Assembly: GCA_023213395.1 (NCBI GenBank)
Contig: CM041465.1
Location: 211,613,741-211,677,740, forward strand
Reading direction: 5' to 3'
DNA: 64,000 bases
Origin: Cycas panzhihuaensis
Lineage: Eukaryota > Cycadophyta
The notes under the pieces were generated by a model. That model saw only the letters and a list, made by a program, of their open reading frames with translations. It ran no database searches and was not told the DNA's origin. Shown here piece after piece: positions 58,435 through 64,000 of the stretch (position 1 is its first letter; the number at the start of each line of letters is the position of its first letter). A program made the translations under genes and the position numbers.

Positions 58435-60434
58435 TAGAGGGGGGATCTATTCACTCCATTCCACTTGCATGGAATCATTTTGCCTCTCCTTCACCTTCAA
58501 TGTGAAGTATTGAGAGTGTATTCATTATTTTTTAACATTTTTAGAGCTTAAAATTATAGTATTTTGAATGTTGCTAATTTTTCCATGTGTACAAAAATTT
58601 AGAGGTGAAGAATACAGGCTTTTGAAGCCGTTCAGCTGCCGAAATAGTCCCGTTAGCATTAAAGGCCCAAAATTTCATAAAAAATTGACCATCTCAGAAT
58701 TTGATGAAATTTGGCATGAAAGTTTACCTTTACTAGAGGATCATTGTTTTATTCTAAAGCAACTTTAGATTAAGCCTAAAATAGTGAGTTTTGGCTGTGA
58801 CAAAAGGGTAAATTTTGTGGATAATTGATTTAAAGCACTTTTCCTAATGAAATCCTTTAATTATAAGTTGAAAATCTGAAATTTTTATTAAGGTATCTAG
58901 TAGATTTATATCTTAAGATCAATTTAAGATAAATCTCATCAAATTTCATCCACTGGTTAGTGAGATCTATGCAGTTTTCTCACGGTTGTTGATTTTGCCT
59001 ACTCAAACCCACAAAGGACCTTGCAAGGGCATTTCGGGTAATATTTTTGGCAGATTTTGTAGATGGTACAAAAGGAAAAGTTAATGTACGTGTCAAAATT
59101 TAACTTTTTACATATTAAAGTTTAGATTTTGAGATAGTTGATTTGGCATGATTTTACTTTGGTGTTTTTTCGGGAAGAAAAGTTTTTATGCCTTTTCTTA
59201 AATCTGACTTCATGAATCTATTAGAAACGACATTATGAATATTTTTTCCTTCTATCATAAATTTAGATTTCATCATTTAGGCCTTCATATTTATAATTTT
59301 TAAAAATTTGTCTATTTATCATTATTTGTAAATTTTGTGAAAAAAAATCACAAAATAGGGCAAAATAGCATGCATATAGATTTAGAAAAATCATCATTTT
59401 AGTGGCAAGTTTATTCACTTTTTAGCCCATTGTAACTTTTGTATTAAAACTTCCAAAATCGTATTTAGAAACATTATACTAAAGCAAGGGAAACCTTGGA
59501 TCAGAAGCAACATTCGGTTCCCCTGCTAAATCTAGCATGCTTTTCTATTTGCACACATAGCATAAAGCATCACAAAAGAAACAACAACAATAAAGCATCA
59601 CAAAAATAACAACAACAACAACAAAGCATCACAAAAGTAACAACAACAACAAAGCAAGCACGAAAAGTAAGCAAGCACATTTGGCAAGTTTCTATTTGAG
59701 TTTTTAGTTATATGGAAGCATCTTACACTATTCTTAAAAGGAATCTCATCTGTATGATCTATACTGCCAGTTCTTAACTTGTGCACACACTCACCTTGGT
59801 TGAAATAGACTAAGGTTGGCCAAAGTCTAGGCCCTTAGGGAGGTGTGAGTTTCACACTGGGTCTGGTCTTAACTGGAATAGTGGTGGAGGGACAAGTTAG
59901 CCATACCTATGGTCTCTAATCAGGGATAATCATGATAACCACCTGGAAAAACTGAAAACCTTAATGTAAGATTAAAATTAACCTGCTCCAATATCCATCA
60001 TAGTTGTGGGACACGCAGTATCATTTGACTCTTCGAAGGAGATACATAGTTACTCACTGGTGAACTAGGTGAGGACTGGGAATACCTAGGCTCTATTGTG
60101 ACTTGGATTTCATCACCAAGAGCAGGTGCGGGTATTGCAGGTGAAGGCTCTAATCGTATACTAGAAGCCCTAAGCATCGAAACCTCTCCTACATTTAGAC
60201 ATAAGTGAGAGGTTAGTGGCATGACACATCACCACTCTTTGTCATCTCTACATTAGACCTCATTCTTGCATCATTATTTATATTTATTTTTTTATATAAT
60301 TGTTGAAAAATAGTTAATCATTGCTTGCTTCACATTATAGCAATCATTTCTAGATCCCTGTTACGCCAGGTGTACTAGCCACATGTATCAGTGGCACATA
60401 CTTCTATCATCTCTTCTACTTCTTCATCATCACC
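58435..60434. other. Element L leader, 2 kb, non-coding
   Basis: This long AT-rich stretch lies between primer site and gag with no frame I can assign. It includes the (CAA)n minisatellite. A 74-codon minus-strand frame (60222-59998) is Ser/Pro-rich and most likely chance. A leader this long is unusual for copia elements. Confidence 0.45.
59566..59660 (+). repeat. Minisatellite, ~29-bp unit with (CAA)n, 3 units
   Basis: Units beginning AGCATCACAAAA at 59566, 59594 and 59625 each run into AACAACAACAA. A partial fourth unit starts AGCAAGCACGAAAA at 59653. Unit length varies from 28 to 31 bp with the number of CAA triplets. Confidence 0.8.
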
Positions 60435-61524
60435 ATGTCATCTCAATTCAAGAAAAATATTAACTACATGTGAAAGGTAAAGAAAATTGGGATATATGGT
60501 ACACTAGAATTAAAAATGCTACAAAGTATGAAGGCCTTTGGAGAGCCCACCTGTAACCCACACCCAACATACCAACAACGGCTACAATAGCTACTTCCAG
60601 TGGATCCGCCCCAACAGCTCCTATAGATGCTGCAACTAAACTACAATGGGAGATAGATGATGAAAAGATTCATGCAAGAATTTTGTTGGTCATTGATCAC
60701 TCCTTGCACAACTTGATAAACGAAGAGGAACATGATACAGCCTGGAAGGTCCTAGAAGTTCTTAGAAAGAACTTTGATACAAAGTCAGATTTAGAATTTG
60801 TTCATCTTGTTTTAAAAATGAACAAATTAAAAATACAAAAGGGACGAGCTCAAGAGACAATAAATCTCCTTCGACCAATCAAACAGGCAATAGATAAAGA
60901 CTTTAAGACCCAATGCATCACTTGGGCATTTTTGATCCAATCATGTTTACATGTCCCTGATTATAAAAACTTGCTTAGAAGTCTTTAATCTAGTGGAACA
61001 TTGAAGACACTCAACTTCGAAGCACTTGACGAGAAGTTCATAGAATTTGACAAGACCTTTGATACAAACTTTGTAGCCTCTAACTCTCTTCTAGATGCAT
61101 CTTTGAGATAAAAGAAGAAGTTTGCTATACAAAAAATCAAGGTCCCTCTCATGGCAGAGGAAATAAATGAGCAAGAGGAAGAGGAAGAAATATGGGAAAT
61201 CGTCCACAAGGTCAATCAAACTCTTAATCACAACCTCGATAGTTTCAAGGCCAAGGGCCACCTCAACAAAGAGCAAGAAAGTCAGGACAAACCAATACTT
61301 CTTCAGGGACTGGTAATCAAACTATTATGTGTAATCAATGTAATCGTAAAGGACACTTAGCAAAAGATTGCAGAACTGCCACTTATAAGTTGGCCAAGTT
61401 CCAACCAAAACATGGAGCTCACAATGTTGAAGAAACTTGTGAAGAATCCTTTAAAGGTGCAGGTTTTGTACAAGCACACATTCAAAGAATTGAAGGATCT
61501 TCAACATCAAATTCCATTGACTAA
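60435..61524 (+). pseudogene. Copia gag, element L
   Basis: Gag forms the nucleocapsid. ATG 60435 (MSSQFKKN) fits copia gag starts. From about 60640 the frame reads LQWEIDDEKIHARILLVIDHSLHNLI, TAWKVLEVLRKNF and LKMNKLKIQKGRA, the UBN2-type capsid. It then reaches PDYKNLLRSL and stops at 60986. After shifts, 61327-61377 holds an intact zinc knuckle CNQCNRKGHLAKDC. At least two frameshifts and one stop separate these parts. Confidence 0.75.
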
Positions 61525-61581
61525 CCAAAGAGATTCTTTGAAGCTTGGTGTGGATATATCACTTGTGAATTCCCTTTATTA

Positions 61582-61974
61582 ATGCCAAGCCCTATAGGAA
61601 TTGCCAATAGTGTGGCTTCAGTCGATGGACAGTGGATGATGGACACAGGAGCAACTCAACATATGACATGCAATCATAGTCTATATCAAACATTTGACTC
61701 AAATATTCATGGAGTTATTCACATGGCTGATAAATCACAACAACCTATTGAAGGAATTGGCAACATTCGCCTGAAACTCCTAGGCTTAGAAGATTTTACA
61801 TTACTTGATGTCTTATACATACCTAATCTTAAACAAAACCTACTCTCTTTATCCACACTTATTTCTCCTGGATTTGATCTGAGTGTAACTGCAAATGACC
61901 AGACTCTTAAGGTCATTTACCCTCCAACTAATCAAGTGGTTTTGACTGGACATCTCGCAAACTCTTTTGACTGA
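61582..61974 (+). pseudogene. Copia protease, element L
   Basis: The 130-codon frame starts upstream of MMDTGATQHMTCN, the copia aspartic protease active site with catalytic Asp-Thr-Gly intact. It continues VHMAD-like HMADKSQ, IEGIGNIRLK, and LLDVLYIPNLKQNLLSLSTL, the conserved C-terminal part. In intact copia elements this is joined to gag and integrase in one polyprotein. Here a TGA ends it at 61974 with a frameshift after it. Confidence 0.85.
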
Positions 61975-62019
61975 ATGGCTCTCCATCTTTTGAAGCTCAT
62001 TATGCCCAAAGCCCTTGTG

Positions 62020-63002
62020 CCGATGAAGAATTTGCATTTAATTCCATATTGACCCATCCAACGTTGTCACCAGAAGCTCTTTGGCATGCTCGTATGGGCC
62101 ATGTTCACATTGATAAACTTAGAGATCTTTCTAACACTCTTCCAAACCTTCCAAAGTTTTCCTCTAAGCCCTTTAAATGTGAAGCTTGTATTATTGTCAA
62201 ATCTCATCGACAACCCTTTCTCAAAAGTTAGTAGAAATCGAGCCATCCATTACAATTGGTACACTCTGATTTGTGTGGGCCAATACCCATTCTTTCACTG
62301 AAGGGAAAGCTATATTACATCTCTTTCATTGATGATTTCACTAGAAAAGTATGGGTAGCTTTTCTACACAAGAAAGATAAAGCATTCTGTATATTCAAGG
62401 AATTCAAAGCCCTTACTGAAAAAGAGTCAGGTTATCAACTCAAATATCTTCAAACTGATAATGGTGGAGAATATACCTCACATGAGTTTAAAAGCTACCT
62501 TTGAGACAATGACATCAAGCATAAAACAATAGTAGCAGGTACCCCACAGCAAAATGGAGTTGCCAAGTACATGAACAGGACAATCATGAACATGGTTCAT
62601 GCTATGTTAATATATAAAAATGTACCTACCTATTTATGGGCTAAAGCAATCTGGATAACTATTTATTGTATCAATGTTGTTAGCCCATAAAAGCAAGCAA
62701 AATCACCTAATGAAAAGTGGTCAGGACAAGCCCCTATTATTCACTACTTTAAAATTTTTGGCTCTACATGCTATACCCATATTCTAGATGCAGATTGAAA
62801 TAAACTCCAGCCAAGGTCACTTAAAGGCATCTTTGTTGGATACCCTATGGATAAGAAAGGGTATAAGGTCTTTATACCTTCACAACGAAAAATCATTGTT
62901 GCCAGAGATGTCATTGTTGTGGAGATAGAGGATCAGTTACTTAAATTAGACTCCATAGTACCCTCACGTCGCTATAATAATGTTATCAAGTATGATGTTT
63001 AG
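62020..63002 (+). pseudogene. Copia integrase, element L
   Basis: GAG-pre-integrase and zinc domain: LWHARMGHVHIDKL, CEACIIVKSHRQPF (HHCC ligands H, H, C, C present). Core: VHSDLCGPIPI (first Asp), DFTRKVWVAFLHKKD, LKYLQTDNGGEYTS (second Asp), then TPQQNGVAKYMNRTI, where the usual Glu (VAERMNRT) is Lys, so the catalytic triad is broken. The C-terminal part has FGSTCYTHI, KGIFVGYPMDKKGYKVF and ARDVIVVE. Stops at 62230, 62503, 62688 and 62798 interrupt. Confidence 0.85.
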
Positions 63003-63406
63003 ATTCCAAAATTTAGGAGGGGGATAGATATAAATTACTCCAAATATTGGAAGCTGACAATAGAGCCTTGGAGGATACAAGTTGTGACTCTAAACCAATG
63101 AATGCACATCTAGTACCATCTTTTGAAGATAACAGAGTTGACAAAGGCAAAGCCATTATAGAAGAACCATCCTCTCCACCTTCAGTTGACAAAGGTAAAA
63201 TAGTCGTAGAAGGACCATCTTCCTTAGGCACATCAACATCCTCCTCACAAAATAATCATTTTAATAAACATGATGAGAACTAAGAAGTTGGGGAAATGAG
63301 GATATCATTCCCAACTCAAGGATCTCGAGAAGCCCGCCAGCTCAAAAAGGACATACAACCAGATGAGGTGGGAAAAACTGGCACTTAAAGTACCCATAGA
63401 GAAAGG
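63003..63406 (+). pseudogene. Integrase-RT linker, element L
   Basis: A low-complexity region rich in Ser, Pro, Asp and Lys contains a short internal repeat: VDKGKAIIEEPSSPP is followed by VDKGKIVVEGPSSLG. This matches the variable linker of copia polyproteins. It has stops near 63001, 63281 and 63388. Confidence 0.6.
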
Positions 63407-64000
63407 ATGCAAGAATCATTGTATACTGAGTTTGAACTAGCAGAATTGTACCTTACTCTTAATGAAGAGCCCTTAACGTACCAAGAAGTTATGAAGCATA
63501 CAGCTTGGAGAAACGCCATGAATGAAGAGTACCAATCTCTTATTAAGAATGGTACATGGGAGCTTATTGATCTACCACTTGGTAGAAAGGTAGTTCAAAA
63601 TAAATGGGTGTTCAAAAATAAATATAGATCAAATGGTACCCTTAAAAAACACAAGACGAGGTTGGTAGCTAAAGGATTTACACAAAGGGAAGGCATCGAC
63701 TACACTGAAGTCTTTGCACCTACAACTAAGTGGCCTACAATTAGAACTCTTGTGGCCTTGGATGCTCAACAAGATTAGAAAATCCACCAACTCGATATTA
63801 AAACCATGTTTCTCAATGGAGATCTTGAAGAAGAAATTTACATGGCTCAACTAAAAGGATATGAGATCGAAGGTTAAGAGCATAAGGTTTGTAGCCTCAG
63901 AAAATCCTCGTATGGTCTTAAACAAGCCCCTCGCACTTAGTTTGCCAAGTTGTCTAAAAGGATGAGGCAACTTGGATACGAGGTTTGTGACTATCAAGAT
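63407..64000 (+). pseudogene. Copia reverse transcriptase, element L (cut by window edge)
   Basis: The N-terminal RT contains EVMKHTAWRNAMNEEYQSL, NGTWELIDLP, NKWVFKNKY, KTRLVAKGFTQREGIDYTEV and APTTKWPTIRTLVAL. A TAG at 63776 replaces the usual Trp codon in D-W-KIHQLD. It resumes with QLDIKTMFLNGDLEEEIYMAQ and SSYGLKQAPR. The YVDD box lies beyond the window. This is one of the youngest-looking coding stretches here, yet it already carries stops at 63776 and near 63875. Confidence 0.9.

Noticed and set aside
59566-59660. Regular repeats considered as a CRISPR-like array
   Set aside because: The units differ only in the number of CAA triplets and have no unique spacers. It is a plant minisatellite.

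Overview
The window reads as intergenic DNA from a seed plant with a large, repeat-laden nuclear genome. A gymnosperm is plausible but is not shown by the sequence. I find no intact host gene. The AT-rich sequence is built from old, mutated retrotransposons of three kinds: Ty3/gypsy, Ty1/copia and L1-type LINEs. Many are nested inside one another. Most coding regions survive only as reading frames broken by nonsense codons and frameshifts.

Layout. 1-1257: anonymous DNA with a degenerate 36-bp minisatellite. 1258-6395: two adjacent direct copies of a 2.56-kb unit. 8299-10760: gypsy element A (LTR, primer-binding site, gag, protease, start of RT). 11645-11765: a GC-rich palindromic island. 11955-13358 and 27946-28460: gypsy element B, split by element C. 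13359-27940: element C, a 14.6-kb gypsy element with 3-kb LTRs. It keeps gag, protease and an RNase H but has no RT or integrase, and it carries an antisense gene resembling plant-mobile-domain proteins. 28701-31880: gypsy element D, truncated after RT. 32200-37113: antisense copia element F, split in its RT by element E (33323-36123). E is a small LTR element that carries a BRCT-domain host gene copy instead of gag-pol. 37114-37665: 5-prime end of an Athila-like gypsy element (I). 43846-50351: antisense Athila-like element G (LTR, PBS, gag, protease, RT, integrase). 39621-43840: antisense copia element H with a perfect target duplication. 50352-51545: 3-prime part of a sense LINE (N). 52330-53578: antisense copia J. 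53583-56390: antisense LINE K with its poly(A) tail. 58099-64000: sense copia element L, which runs off the right edge.

The genes work only as parts of transposons: gag forms the particle, protease matures it, RT and RNase H make cDNA, and integrase inserts it. Elements C and E lack the replication genes and must have used enzymes supplied by other elements. They are the two most interesting objects here because each carries non-retroviral cargo. The orders of insertion that can be read are E after F, C after B, H beside or inside G, and G next to N. Much of the decay looks like C-to-T and G-to-A transitions, as expected for heavily methylated plant transposons.
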